NCBI GenBank assembly: GCA_944385665.1
Contig: CALWYB010000008.1
Coordinates: 1 to 60,579, forward strand
Source of the DNA: an uncultured Oscillospiraceae bacterium
Lineage (GTDB): Bacteria; Bacillota; Clostridia; Oscillospirales; Oscillospiraceae
Length of the DNA stretch: 60,579 nucleotides
Direction of reading: 5' to 3'
Part shown: in pieces, positions 15,799 through 24,367 of the stretch
Layout of the letters: each line of letters begins with the position of its first letter
How positions within the stretch are numbered: the first letter of the stretch is position 1
Made by a program: the position numbers and the translations under genes
Notes under the pieces: generated by a model
What the model saw: only the letters and a program-made list of their open reading frames with translations
The model's database searches: none
Told to the model about the DNA's origin: nothing

Positions 15799-16614
15799 TT
15801 ATCCCGCTATCATGTAGAAAGAATAATTCGATGTGCCTCCATATCCGCTGTCAGTATCCCACCGGGCTGTAACCTCATAGATGTATCCGCCCGATTTCAG
15901 CTGCACTGTATTCCCGTTCCAGGCAACGTCCTCCCCATCCACAGAGGGATCGGACCAGTGGGCATCACTCCAGCACCGAACGCTTAAGATCTCATCCGGT
16001 TCTTCTGCAAATTTCAACGTGGCAGTTGCCTGTGTCGTCTCCAAAGGCGGGGACAACAAGTCTTTGCAATCCAGCGGGTGCGGGCTGTCGGACGCTGTAC
16101 CGCTAACGGTTCCGTCCGGACTTTTCTGCTGCCAGGTGTATGTGCCCACCAAGGCGACCGCTGTCATTTCATCACTGACCACGGTGAGCACCGGTGGTTC
16201 CTCTAAAACCACCACCTTGTCCTCTTCGTTCAGCAATTCGTTGGCAAATTGGTTGAGTGCCTCACAGGGTGCATCCTCTGTCCGATATCCCACTCCGTCA
16301 ATCACGATAAACGGATTATAGGCCATAATCTTTGTCTGCGTGCCGTCAGCCATGTTCAGTTGAAAGGTGACCGCCTGTCCCCCGTACTCCGTATAGGAAT
16401 TGTCCTTCTCGTAGAGGATCACATCATTCAAGAGGTCAACCAGTCTGCTGATATCTTTAATTTCCAAGGTCTCTCCCGGAGGCTGCAAAAACACGGTGGC
16501 GGATGATACCTCAGCAGCGGTCAAATCCTGAAGTGGTTTTGTTTTTGTGTTCGAGCATCCAATCAGTCCCAAGGCACTTGCCATAAGAAAGATCCACACG
16601 GTCAGCTTCTTCAT
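15799..16614 (-). CDS. Lipoprotein of unknown function
   Basis: A 271-residue secreted lipoprotein: basic start, hydrophobic segment and lipobox LIGC with the lipidated C20. The mature part (ISRLVDLLNDVILYEKDNSY; YNPFIVIDGVGYRT) and a beta-rich C-terminus (IYEVTARWDTDSGYGGTSNY) recall small clostridial surface proteins, but I cannot name a family. Its base composition is visibly more AT-rich than the surrounding genes, hinting at horizontal origin. GGAGGG precedes the ATG. It converges on the phage-like cassette and shares its terminator. Confidence 0.75.
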   Translation of the reverse strand: MKKLTVWIFLMASALGLIGCSNTKTKPLQDLTAAEVSSATVFLQPPGETLEIKDISRLVDLLNDVILYEKDNSYTEYGGQAVTFQLNMADGTQTKIMAYNPFIVIDGVGYRTEDAPCEALNQFANELLNEEDKVVVLEEPPVLTVVSDEMTAVALVGTYTWQQKSPDGTVSGTASDSPHPLDCKDLLSPPLETTQATATLKFAEEPDEILSVRCWSDAHWSDPSVDGEDVAWNGNTVQLKSGGYIYEVTARWDTDSGYGGTSNYSFYMIAG

Positions 16615-16763
16615 AAAATCCCTCCTACCCCTCCTATGTTGATGTTCCTTCTACCTTTACAGACGCAAAATATCCGCAATCGTTCCGAATTTATCTCTTT
16701 ATTTTAAATTCGCAGAAATCAGTTCCACGTATGTTTCTTTGTATCAGAACCTCTTGTCTTTGC

Positions 16764-16792
16764 TTTACGCACCCCGTCGGTTGTGTTAAAAT
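16764..16792 (+). promoter_or_regulatory. Sigma-A type promoter of recG
   Basis: TTTACG (16764-16769), 17-bp spacer, TAAAAT (16787-16792), ending about 38 bp before the recG TTG start. Confidence 0.6.
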
Positions 16793-16830
16793 GGGGGTCT
16801 GAACTTACTTGGAGAAGGGAGGCGCATACC

Positions 16831-18915
16831 TTGGAGATCACTCTGGACACCCCGCTCACCGACTTTCCCGGTGTAGGACCTGCTCGGGCAGCCAAGCTGG
16901 AAAAGCTGGGGCTTACCCGGGCACGGGATCTGATGGGCTACTTTCCCCGGGACTACGAGGACCGGCGAAAGATCTGGTCCATCCGCTCCGCTCCCTTGGG
17001 CGTCAAGGTGTGCGTCCAGGCCATGGCCGCCGAGCACCCCCGGCTCAGCCGCATCCGCAAGGGGATGGAGCTGGTGAAGGTGAAGGCGGTGGACCACGCC
17101 GGCGCCCTGCACATCACCTTCTTCAACCAGTCCTATGTGGAGCGGGCCATCAAGGCCGGAGAGGAGTACGTCTTCTGGGGCGTGGTAGAGGAACAGGGCA
17201 GCCGCCGCACCATGGTCAACCCCATCTTTGAGCGGGTGGGCCGTCAGGCGGTCACCGGCTGCATTCTCCCCATCTACCCCCTAACGGCGGGCATCTCCAA
17301 CCACCTGCTCTGCTCTCTCACCCGCCCGGCGGTGGAGGCCTGCGCCGCCCGGATGCCCGAGTCCCTGCCCCGGTCGGTGCGTCTGGAACACGAATTGGCC
17401 CAGACCGAGTTTGCCTTCCGCAACATCCACTTTCCGGACTCCCCCGAGAGTCTGGACCTGGCCCGGCGGCGGCTCACCTTTGAGGAGCTCTTCTACCTGT
17501 CCGCCGGTCTGGACATGCTCAAGCACCGCCGTGGGAATTCGGCAGGCCAGGTGGTGCCCTCCCGGCCTCTGGAGGAATTTCTCTCTCTGCTCCCCTTCGC
17601 CCCCACCCAGGCTCAGCGCCGGGTGATGGAGGAGGTGGCCGCCGACCTCAGCTCCGGCCGCTCCATGAACCGGCTGGTCCAGGGGGACGTGGGTTCGGGC
17701 AAAACAGTAGTCGCGGCCTGGGGGGCCTATCTGGCCGCCAAGGCGGGGATGCAGACCGCCCTTATGGCTCCTACTGAGGTGCTGGCCCAGCAGCACCAGC
17801 GCTCCCTCTCCGCCCTGCTGGAACCGGCGGGGGTACGGGTGGGACTGCTCACCGGCTCTTTGACTCCTTCCCAGAAGAAGAAGACGCGGGAAGCCATCGC
17901 CCGGGGAGAGATTGACCTGGTGGTAGGCACTCACGCCCTCATCTCCCAGAGTGTGGAGTTTGCCAACCTGGGGCTGATGGTGGCTGACGAACAGCACCGC
18001 TTCGGCGTGGCCCAGCGCTCCGCTCTGGCCGCCAAGGGCCAGACTCCCCACGTGCTTGTCATGTCCGCCACCCCCATTCCCCGCACCCTGGCCCTTATCA
18101 TCTACGGGGATTTGGACGTGTCCGTCATCGACCAGCTGCCCCCCGGCCGCACCCCGGTGGAGACCTACGTGGTCCACGAGGACAAGCGGCAGCGGATGTA
18201 CAACTTTGTCCGCAAGCTGGTGGGGGAAGGGCGGCAGGCCTACATCATCTGCCCCGCCGTGGAGGACCGCACCGCTGAGGACAGCCCCGACGGGGAGCCG
18301 GTCCCCTTCGCCGACCTGAAGGCGGTGAAGAGCTACGCTCAGCACCTCCAGGATGAGGTGTTCCCCGACCTGCGTCTGGCTCTGCTCCACGGCAAGATGC
18401 GCCCCAGGGAGAAGGACGCCGTCATGGCCGCCTTTGCCGCCGGGGACATCGACGTGCTGGTGTCCACCACGGTGGTGGAGGTGGGCGTGGACGTGCCCAA
18501 CGCCGCCCTCATCATCGTGGAGAACGCGGAGCGCTTCGGCCTCAGCCAACTCCACCAGCTCCGGGGCCGGGTGGGCCGGGGCAAGCACCAGTCCTACTGC
18601 GTGCTCATCACCAACTCCCACGCCCAGGAGGCCATGACCCGGCTGAAAACTCTGGCCTCCACCACCGACGGCTTCAAGATTTCCGAGGAGGACCTGAAGC
18701 TGCGGGGCCCCGGCGACTTTTTCGGCAGCCGCCAGCACGGCCTGCCCCAGCTGGCTTTGGCGGATCTCAGCGGAGATATGCGCCTCTTACAGCAGGCCCA
18801 GCAGTCTGCCCGGCAGCTGCTCCAGAACGATCCCACCCTCTCCCAGCCGGAAAACCGGCCGGTTTTGGACCGGGTACGGCAGATGTTTGCCGACACCCCG
18901 GATATTTTCAATTAA
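16831..18915 (+). CDS. recG: ATP-dependent DNA helicase RecG
   Basis: Branch-migration helicase that regresses stalled forks and processes recombination intermediates. The 694-residue protein has the N-terminal wedge domain (VGPARAAKLEKLGL; ARDLMGYFPRDYEDR), a Walker A GDVGSGKT near residues 287-294, a DEQH box near 386, the motif MSATPIPRTLAL and the C-terminal QLRGRVGRG helicase motif VI. TTG 16831 is preferred because AAGGGAGG is 8-12 bases upstream; an in-frame GTG at 16783 overlaps the promoter -10 region. It is followed 18 bp later by the next gene. Confidence 0.97.
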   Translation: MEITLDTPLTDFPGVGPARAAKLEKLGLTRARDLMGYFPRDYEDRRKIWSIRSAPLGVKVCVQAMAAEHPRLSRIRKGMELVKVKAVDHAGALHITFFNQSYVERAIKAGEEYVFWGVVEEQGSRRTMVNPIFERVGRQAVTGCILPIYPLTAGISNHLLCSLTRPAVEACAARMPESLPRSVRLEHELAQTEFAFRNIHFPDSPESLDLARRRLTFEELFYLSAGLDMLKHRRGNSAGQVVPSRPLEEFLSLLPFAPTQAQRRVMEEVAADLSSGRSMNRLVQGDVGSGKTVVAAWGAYLAAKAGMQTALMAPTEVLAQQHQRSLSALLEPAGVRVGLLTGSLTPSQKKKTREAIARGEIDLVVGTHALISQSVEFANLGLMVADEQHRFGVAQRSALAAKGQTPHVLVMSATPIPRTLALIIYGDLDVSVIDQLPPGRTPVETYVVHEDKRQRMYNFVRKLVGEGRQAYIICPAVEDRTAEDSPDGEPVPFADLKAVKSYAQHLQDEVFPDLRLALLHGKMRPREKDAVMAAFAAGDIDVLVSTTVVEVGVDVPNAALIIVENAERFGLSQLHQLRGRVGRGKHQSYCVLITNSHAQEAMTRLKTLASTTDGFKISEEDLKLRGPGDFFGSRQHGLPQLALADLSGDMRLLQQAQQSARQLLQNDPTLSQPENRPVLDRVRQMFADTPDIFN

Positions 18916-18933
18916 CTTAGGAGGAACCCCAAT

Positions 18934-19329
18934 ATGACCCGTATGGAAGAAGTCAAGTACCTGCGCACCGAGCCCGCCGGCCGCCACTATAACTGCGCCC
19001 AGTCCCTGCTCATCCCCTTTGCCGACCAGGTGGGCCTGGACAAGGAGCAGGCCGATAAACTGGGCAGCTTCTTTGGCTCCGGCATGCTCCATGGCTCCGC
19101 CTGCGGTGCGCTGAGCAGCACGCTGATGATCCTGGGTCTGGCCGGATACGACAGCAAGCAGGCCCGCCAGATCATCCAGGACTTCCGCCAGCGCCACCAG
19201 GCCACCGACTGCACCACCCTGCTCACCCTGGCCAAGGAGCAGGGCGTGCCCCGCAAGGCCCACTGCGACGGCCTGGTTCTGGAGATGGCCCAGCTGCTGG
19301 AGGAGCTGTTTGCCGCCCAGGGCGAGTAA
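18934..19329 (+). CDS. C_GCAxxG_C_C family redox/metal protein
   Basis: A 131-residue protein with the family's spaced cysteines: NCAQS near residue 20, the GSACGALSS motif near residue 50, DCTTL near 90 and HCDGLV near 110. Members are small cysteine proteins thought to bind a metal or redox cofactor; the reaction is unknown. AGGAGG precedes ATG 18934 and it probably shares the recG transcript, ending at a strong terminator. Confidence 0.85.
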   Translation: MTRMEEVKYLRTEPAGRHYNCAQSLLIPFADQVGLDKEQADKLGSFFGSGMLHGSACGALSSTLMILGLAGYDSKQARQIIQDFRQRHQATDCTTLLTLAKEQGVPRKAHCDGLVLEMAQLLEELFAAQGE

Positions 19330-19344
19330 CCCCCGGAAAACGCC

Positions 19345-19377
19345 AAAACGGGAAGCCCCGCCGGGCTTCCCGTTTTG
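19345..19377 (+). terminator. Rho-independent terminator after recG operon
   Basis: A 14-bp perfect stem: AAAACGGGAAGCCC (19345-19358) with GGGCTTCCCGTTTT (19363-19376), 4-base loop. The rest of the roughly 300-bp gap to mutY is AT-rich and holds only the mutY promoter. Confidence 0.9.
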
Positions 19378-19570
19378 ACTGTTTTGTGAGAAGGAAGGAA
19401 TGGAAAATCGAGCTGCAAAGGTTTTTCCAAGAATCGGGTAAGAGCGGTAACCAAATTCTTGTTAAATTTTTAACCTTTTGCTGTCACACACTTTACCACC
19501 TTTCCTATGAAAATACTATCCCCAATTTCATTATAAAGAATATTGCTGATCGCTTATACTTCTCGTTTCC

Positions 19571-19599
19571 TTGCGCAGCAAGGGAAAATAAGCTATAAT
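19571..19599 (+). promoter_or_regulatory. Sigma-A type promoter of mutY
   Basis: TTGCGC (19571-19576), 17-bp spacer, perfect TATAAT (19594-19599), about 30 bp before the mutY start codon. Confidence 0.7.
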
Positions 19600-19629
19600 C
19601 AAGAAATCCATTTTCCAAGGAGGTTTCCC

Positions 19630-20676
19630 ATGCAGGCGTTGGAACAGCTGCCCATCCCCCTGCTCCTGTGGTACCGGGAGCACGCCCGTGTCCTGCCCTG
19701 GCGGCAGGACCCCACCCCCTATCGGGTCTGGGTGTCGGAAATCATGCTTCAGCAGACCCGGGTGGCGGCGGTGTTGGACTACTACCGCCGCTTTTTGCAG
19801 GCGGCCCCTACCGTCCAGGATCTGGCCGCTCTGCCCGAGGACGCCCTGATGAAGCTGTGGCAGGGGCTGGGCTATTACAGCCGGGCCCGCAATCTTCAAA
19901 AGGCTGCCCGGCAGATCGTGGACGACTGGGGCGGGGTATTCCCAAATACTTATGATGGCATCCGCTCTCTGGCCGGGGTGGGGGACTACACCGCCGGAGC
20001 CATCGCCTCCATCGCCTTCGGCATTCCGGTGCCTGCCGTGGATGGAAATGTGCTGCGGGTGGTGACCCGGCTCACCGCCGACCCCTCGGACATTCTGGCC
20101 GCCGCCACGAAAAAGCGCATCACCGCCGCCCTCCAGCAGGTTATCCCCACCGCCCAGCCCGGCCAGTTCAACCAGGCCATGATGGAGCTGGGGGCCATCG
20201 TCTGCCTGCCCAACGGGGCGCCCCTGTGTGAGAAGTGCCCCGCCGCCGCCTTCTGTCAGGCCTTCCAGCAGGGCCGCACCGGGGAGTTTCCGGTGAAAGC
20301 GCCGAAAAAGCCCCGGCGCATCGAGAAGCGGCGGGTGTATCTGATCTTCTCTGCGCAGGGCGTGGCTCTCCGCCGCCGTCCGGAGCGCGGTCTATTGGCC
20401 GGGCTGTGGGAGTATCCCAACGAGCTGGAGGGAGAGGATGCCATCCCGGCACAGTTGGGTCTCTCTCCGGAGGATTTCAGGAAAGCGACCACCGGCAAGC
20501 ACATCTTTTCACACATCGAGTGGCACATGACCGCCTACATCGCCCAGGTAGAGCCGGAAGTTCTGCCGGAGGGCTGGGTGTGGGCCGACCGGGGTGCGCT
20601 GGAGCGGGACTACGCCGTCCCCAACGCCTTCTCCGCCTTTTCTGATGCGGTGGCCCAGAAGCTGGGCTATTTTTAA
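19630..20676 (+). CDS. mutY: A/G-specific adenine glycosylase
   Basis: Removes adenine mispaired with 8-oxoguanine. The 348-residue protein has the catalytic E37 in SEIMLQQTR, the helix-hairpin-helix with D138 (VDGNVLRVVTR), a 4Fe-4S cluster loop with C-x7-C-x2-C-x5-C (CLPNGAPLCEKCPAAAFC) and a C-terminal NUDIX-like 8-oxoG recognition domain (LIFSAQGVALRRRPERGLL; GLWEYPNEL). ATG 19630 has AAGGAGG upstream. It is followed 12 bases later by the radical SAM gene. Confidence 0.96.
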   Translation: MQALEQLPIPLLLWYREHARVLPWRQDPTPYRVWVSEIMLQQTRVAAVLDYYRRFLQAAPTVQDLAALPEDALMKLWQGLGYYSRARNLQKAARQIVDDWGGVFPNTYDGIRSLAGVGDYTAGAIASIAFGIPVPAVDGNVLRVVTRLTADPSDILAAATKKRITAALQQVIPTAQPGQFNQAMMELGAIVCLPNGAPLCEKCPAAAFCQAFQQGRTGEFPVKAPKKPRRIEKRRVYLIFSAQGVALRRRPERGLLAGLWEYPNELEGEDAIPAQLGLSPEDFRKATTGKHIFSHIEWHMTAYIAQVEPEVLPEGWVWADRGALERDYAVPNAFSAFSDAVAQKLGYF

Positions 20677-20688
20677 GGGAGGGATTTC

Positions 20689-21576
20689 ATGATCTGCAAT
20701 CTCTGTCCCCGCCAATGCGGCGCCCTGCGCACGGCGGAGCGGGGGGACGGCCTGTGCCGGATGCCGGAGGTGCCTCTGGTGGCCCGGGCCGCCCTTCACA
20801 TGTGGGAGGAGCCTCCCATCTCCGGCACCAACGGGTCCGGCACCATTTTCTTTTCCGGCTGCCCGCTGGGCTGTGTGTTCTGCCAGAACCAGAAGATCAG
20901 CCACGAAAACTTCGGCAAGGCCCTCACCTTAGAGCAACTGGAGCAGGTGTGTGAAAACCTCATCGCCCAGGGAGCCCACAACCTGAACTTTGTCACCCCC
21001 ACCCACTACGCCCATGTGCTCCACGCGCTTCTCACCCGGTACCGGCCTTCCGTTCCGGTGGTATGGAACACCGGCGGGTATGAACGGCTGGAGACGTTGC
21101 ACAGTTTGGACGGACTTGTGGATATTTACCTCCCGGATCTGAAATATTTGGACCGGGAAGCCGCCGGACGCTACTCCGCCGCGCCGGATTATCCACAATA
21201 CGCGGTGCAGGCCATTGAGGAGATGGTGCGTCAGGTGGGACCCTGCCAGTTTGATGAGCACGGGCTCATGAAGAAAGGGGTCATCATCCGCCACCTGATC
21301 CTGCCCGGACAGGTGGACGGAGCCAAGGCGGTGATGGACTGGGTGGCAGACACCTTTCCCAAGGGGACGGTGCTCTTTTCTCTCATGAGTCAGTACACCC
21401 CCTGGGGCGACCTTTCCGCAGTACCGGAGATCGACCGCCGCCTGCGCCGGGGGGAGATGCGCGCCGCCATCCAGTACATGCAGAACCTGGGGCTGGACGG
21501 CTTCTGCCAGGAGCGCACCAGCGCCAAGGAGGAGTACACCCCACCCTTTGACCTCACCGGCCTACTTTTTTCGTGA
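20689..21576 (+). CDS. Radical SAM protein, pyruvate-formate-lyase-activating-enzyme-like (PflX/YgiQ-type group)
   Basis: A 295-residue radical SAM protein with an N-terminal CNLCPRQCG cysteine motif and the core CxxxCxxC as GCPLGCVFCQNQ near residue 60. The remainder (NLNFVTPTHYAHVL; DIYLPDLKY; RHLILPGQVDGA) matches the uncharacterised PflA-like family found in many Clostridia; substrate unknown. The last codons and the stop (CTA CTT TTT TCG TGA) lie inside a palindromic repeat, so the native C-terminus was probably altered by insertion of that element. Confidence 0.88.
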   Translation: MICNLCPRQCGALRTAERGDGLCRMPEVPLVARAALHMWEEPPISGTNGSGTIFFSGCPLGCVFCQNQKISHENFGKALTLEQLEQVCENLIAQGAHNLNFVTPTHYAHVLHALLTRYRPSVPVVWNTGGYERLETLHSLDGLVDIYLPDLKYLDREAAGRYSAAPDYPQYAVQAIEEMVRQVGPCQFDEHGLMKKGVIIRHLILPGQVDGAKAVMDWVADTFPKGTVLFSLMSQYTPWGDLSAVPEIDRRLRRGEMRAAIQYMQNLGLDGFCQERTSAKEEYTPPFDLTGLLFS

Positions 21577-21617
21577 AAAAAGTAGGCAAAAAAGCTTTGT
21601 GCGAAACTGCGTTTCGC
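21561..21617 (+). repeat. Two-hairpin dispersed repeat, copy 1
   Basis: Hairpin one: CCTACTTTTTTC (21561-21572) with GAAAAAAGTAGG (21575-21586). Linker GCAAAAAAGCTTT. Hairpin two: GCGAAAC (21601-21607), loop TGC, GTTTCGC (21611-21617). A second copy with the same layout lies at 36289-36345. Copy 1 overlaps the 3' end of the radical SAM gene. Confidence 0.85.
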
Positions 21618-21634
21618 CTCGGCTGTAATACGCC

Positions 21635-21672
21635 AAAAATCCCGTGGATTCCAGGAATCCACGGGATTTTTT
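21635..21672. terminator. Bidirectional terminator between convergent genes
   Basis: AAAAATCCCGTGGATTCC (21635-21652) is complementary to GGAATCCACGGGATTTTT (21654-21671). A and T tracts on both sides allow use in both directions, by the radical SAM gene and by the minus-strand DHHW gene. Confidence 0.85.
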
Positions 21673-21686
21673 CTGCCGTTTTCGTT

Positions 21687-22805
21687 TTAACCAGCCAGTA
21701 CGAACATATTCTTCGTGCTTACAAAGTTGGAGATGCTGTACAGCACCACCACCTGGTCGATCTGGTTTTCCTCCACATAGGCCTTCACGCTGTTCAGGTT
21801 CATGCGGGGGTCGAACAGGTGGATCTCGGAAAAGTTCTGGGTCAGGAAGGGGGCCAGAGAGTCGGTGTAGGAGTCCCGGATCACCAGCACCTTGGGGGCG
21901 TCGGTGTGCTGGGTCTGGATGACACACAGGGGCTGGTTGCCGCCCAGGAAGGAGGAGTACTTGTCCTTCTTACTAAGGTAGCTGTCCACGTACAGGGACC
22001 CTTCGGTGGGGGTACTGTCAAAGTAGGAGGTCACCTGCACCCCATCCCCGGAGATATACCGGTCGATGTGGTCGGGGGCCACCCAGCGCACCCCGGAGGT
22101 GGAGAAGATGGTGCCGTAGAAGGAGTCGGACACCGTCACCTTGGCGCTCTCATCCAGGGGGAGGGCCTCCATGCCCATGGCCTCCATCAGAGCGGTGTAG
22201 CCGTAGTAGGCCCCCAGGCTGGTCCAGTGGTGGTCGGTGCGGTAGTAGATCTCCTCATCCTTATGAGACTCCAGGGCGGAGTACAGGTCAATGGTGTAGG
22301 TCTGCACCGTGTCATACAGCGTGTCGATGATGGCCTTCTCGTCGGCGGTAGGGGCGCCCTTGGGCAGGCGGTCCGACCAGATCTCCGAGGAGGAGGGGAT
22401 GATGCCAAAGTAGACGGGCACGTCCACGTTGTCCACCAGGGCGTTCACATAGCCCGCGTACTCCTGGAGCACGTCGGGGTCAGGCTCGTCCAGGCGGTTG
22501 AGCAGGGTGTCCTCCTTGCCGAAGTAGACCCCGTTGTTCTCCTGCTTGCCGCTCAGCCGCTCGCTCCAGGCCTTTAGAGCCACCCAGAAGTCCCGGCCGA
22601 TGATGTGGTCGTTGACGTAGTCCTCTGCGTCCTCCATAAACTTGCCGTTTTCCAGATTCTCCACGCTCAGCTTGGGGGGCTTGGCCAGGTAGCGGTTTTC
22701 CAATTCCGAAAACTCCTTGTCAGGCAGCAGGAAGCTGCCCACCAGAATGCCGCCGATAAACAGAGAAAACAGAACGGTCAAAAAGATACTATATTTTTTA
22801 TTCAT
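21687..22805 (-). CDS. DHHW family protein (AlgX/AlgJ-like, works with MBOAT acyltransferase)
   Basis: A 372-residue membrane-anchored extracytoplasmic protein. One N-terminal membrane segment (about 6-28) is followed by an SGNH-hydrolase-like domain with the diagnostic DHHW at 191-194 and a second motif VIRDSYTDSLAPFL near the end. In alginate and teichoic acid type systems such proteins complete the O-acetylation started by the MBOAT partner. It starts 12 bp after the MBOAT gene and ends at a terminator. Confidence 0.88.
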   Translation of the reverse strand: MNKKYSIFLTVLFSLFIGGILVGSFLLPDKEFSELENRYLAKPPKLSVENLENGKFMEDAEDYVNDHIIGRDFWVALKAWSERLSGKQENNGVYFGKEDTLLNRLDEPDPDVLQEYAGYVNALVDNVDVPVYFGIIPSSSEIWSDRLPKGAPTADEKAIIDTLYDTVQTYTIDLYSALESHKDEEIYYRTDHHWTSLGAYYGYTALMEAMGMEALPLDESAKVTVSDSFYGTIFSTSGVRWVAPDHIDRYISGDGVQVTSYFDSTPTEGSLYVDSYLSKKDKYSSFLGGNQPLCVIQTQHTDAPKVLVIRDSYTDSLAPFLTQNFSEIHLFDPRMNLNSVKAYVEENQIDQVVVLYSISNFVSTKNMFVLAG

Positions 22806-22817
22806 GGCGGATCTCCT

Positions 22818-24221
22818 TTAGAAGCGGAAATACAGGAAGGGATTGTAGGTGCCGTCCACCAGATAGGCGGTGCAAACCACCAGCCCCGCCAGTACCAGCA
22901 CGGTGCACACCGCCTGGGCCGCCCCGGGCTTGAGCTTGTGGTAGAGCTTGGCGCCCAGGGGGGTGGAAGCCACAGCCGCTACCACCAGGATGGGCAGATA
23001 GCTGGCGGCGTAGTAGCCCAGCTTGGCGTCCACCAGGGGCACGCCGCCCAGGCCGAACATCACCTTCAGATAGGAGCCCAGCTGGGAGAAGTCCTCAATG
23101 GCGAAGATGGCCCAGCTCACCACCACGAAGAACAGGGTGTAGAGGTGGCCCACCACGGCGGGGGCCTTGTTCAGCACCTTGAGCAAGAAGAACTTCTCCA
23201 GCATCAGCAGCACAAAGAAGTAAAGGCCCCAGATGAGATAGTTCCAGCTGGCTCCGTGCCAGATGCCGGTGGCCGCCCACACCACCAGCAGGTTGAACAT
23301 CCACCGGGGTTTGGAGCAGCGGTTGCCCCCCAGAGGGATATACAGGTACTCCTTGAACCAGGTGGACAGGGAGATGTGCCAGCGCCGCCAGAACTCGGTG
23401 ATGCTTTTGGAGATATAGGGGTAGTTGAAGTTGGGCAGAAACTCAAAGCCCAGCATCCGGCCAAGGCCGATGGCCATGTCGGAGTAGCCGGAGAAGTCGA
23501 AGTAGATCTGGAAGGTGAAGGCGATCACGCCCAGCCAGGAACCCAGCACGGTGAGCTCTCCGGCGGCCATGGCCTTGTAGGCCTCCCACAGCATGCCCAC
23601 GTTGTTGGCGATCAGCACCTTTTTGCCCATGCCCACCATGAAGATCTGCACGCCGGAGGCGAACTTCTCGGTGGAGGTGGTGCGCTCGTCGATCTGGTCG
23701 CCCAGATCCTTATACTTGATGATAGGCCCGGCGATGAGCTGGGGGAACAGGGTGACGAAGGTGCCGAAGTTGATGATATTGCGCTGAGCACGGGTGTCGC
23801 CCCGGTACACGTCGATGGTGTAGCTCATGGTCTGGAAGGTGTAGAAGGAGATGCCGATGGGCAGGTGGATGCCCAGCACCGGCATGAAGTGCAGGCCCAT
23901 AGCCTGGAGGGAGCCGGCCAGAAAGTCCCAGTACTTGAAGAACACCAGCAGGGCCAGGTTGAAGATCACCGACGAGGCCACCGCCATCCGGGCACCTTTG
24001 TCATTACCCTTCTTCTTGCACCGCTCCACCAGCATGCCGTGGGTGAAGTCGATGGCGGTGGACAGGAACATGATGACCACATAGACCCGCTCGCCCCAGT
24101 AGTAGAAGAACAGGGACGAGAGGAGCAGCACCACGTTGCGCCCCTTCCGGGGCACCAGGTAGTAGACCAGCAGGGTCAGCGCCAGAAAGTAAAACAGAAA
24201 AATTGGGGTAGAAAAAACCAT
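22818..24221 (-). CDS. MBOAT family O-acyltransferase (AlgI/DltB-like)
   Basis: Polytopic membrane enzyme (467 residues, about 10-12 hydrophobic segments) that passes acyl groups across the membrane to a surface polymer. Conserved features seen are RRWHISLSTWFKEYLYIPLGGNR (family signature, split here as RRWHISLSTWF and EYLYIPLGGNR) and the catalytic histidine in GIWHGASWNYLIWG. ATG 24221 has AGGAGG upstream. It is followed by the DHHW gene and preceded by a Big2/DUF4358 lipoprotein gene on the same strand. The acceptor polymer is not identifiable. Confidence 0.93.
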   Translation of the reverse strand: MVFSTPIFLFYFLALTLLVYYLVPRKGRNVVLLLSSLFFYYWGERVYVVIMFLSTAIDFTHGMLVERCKKKGNDKGARMAVASSVIFNLALLVFFKYWDFLAGSLQAMGLHFMPVLGIHLPIGISFYTFQTMSYTIDVYRGDTRAQRNIINFGTFVTLFPQLIAGPIIKYKDLGDQIDERTTSTEKFASGVQIFMVGMGKKVLIANNVGMLWEAYKAMAAGELTVLGSWLGVIAFTFQIYFDFSGYSDMAIGLGRMLGFEFLPNFNYPYISKSITEFWRRWHISLSTWFKEYLYIPLGGNRCSKPRWMFNLLVVWAATGIWHGASWNYLIWGLYFFVLLMLEKFFLLKVLNKAPAVVGHLYTLFFVVVSWAIFAIEDFSQLGSYLKVMFGLGGVPLVDAKLGYYAASYLPILVVAAVASTPLGAKLYHKLKPGAAQAVCTVLVLAGLVVCTAYLVDGTYNPFLYFRF

Positions 24222-24284
24222 AGGTTATCCTCCTAGGTAAAAACAAGACAGAATGAGAGGCGGATGGCACAGGCCGTCCGCCCC

Positions 24285-24314
24285 ATCATATCACATTCCC
24301 CATGGGGGAATCAA
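24285..24314 (-). promoter_or_regulatory. Possible promoter of the MBOAT-DHHW pair
   Basis: On the minus strand TTGATT (24314-24309) and TATGAT (24290-24285) are separated by 18 bp. The spacer contains the small palindrome TTCCCCATGGGG. Downstream lies another short stem (GGCGGA with TCCGCC) before the ribosome site. Confidence 0.45.
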
Positions 24315-24367
24315 TCAAAACAGCGCATGAAAATTCGTCCCAATCAGGGCGCAATTTTGACCGGTAC

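Noticed and set aside
22605..24236. 543-codon frame antisense to the MBOAT gene
   Set aside because: Composition rich in His/Gln/Gly/Val typical of reverse-complement shadows; the minus strand has MBOAT motifs.
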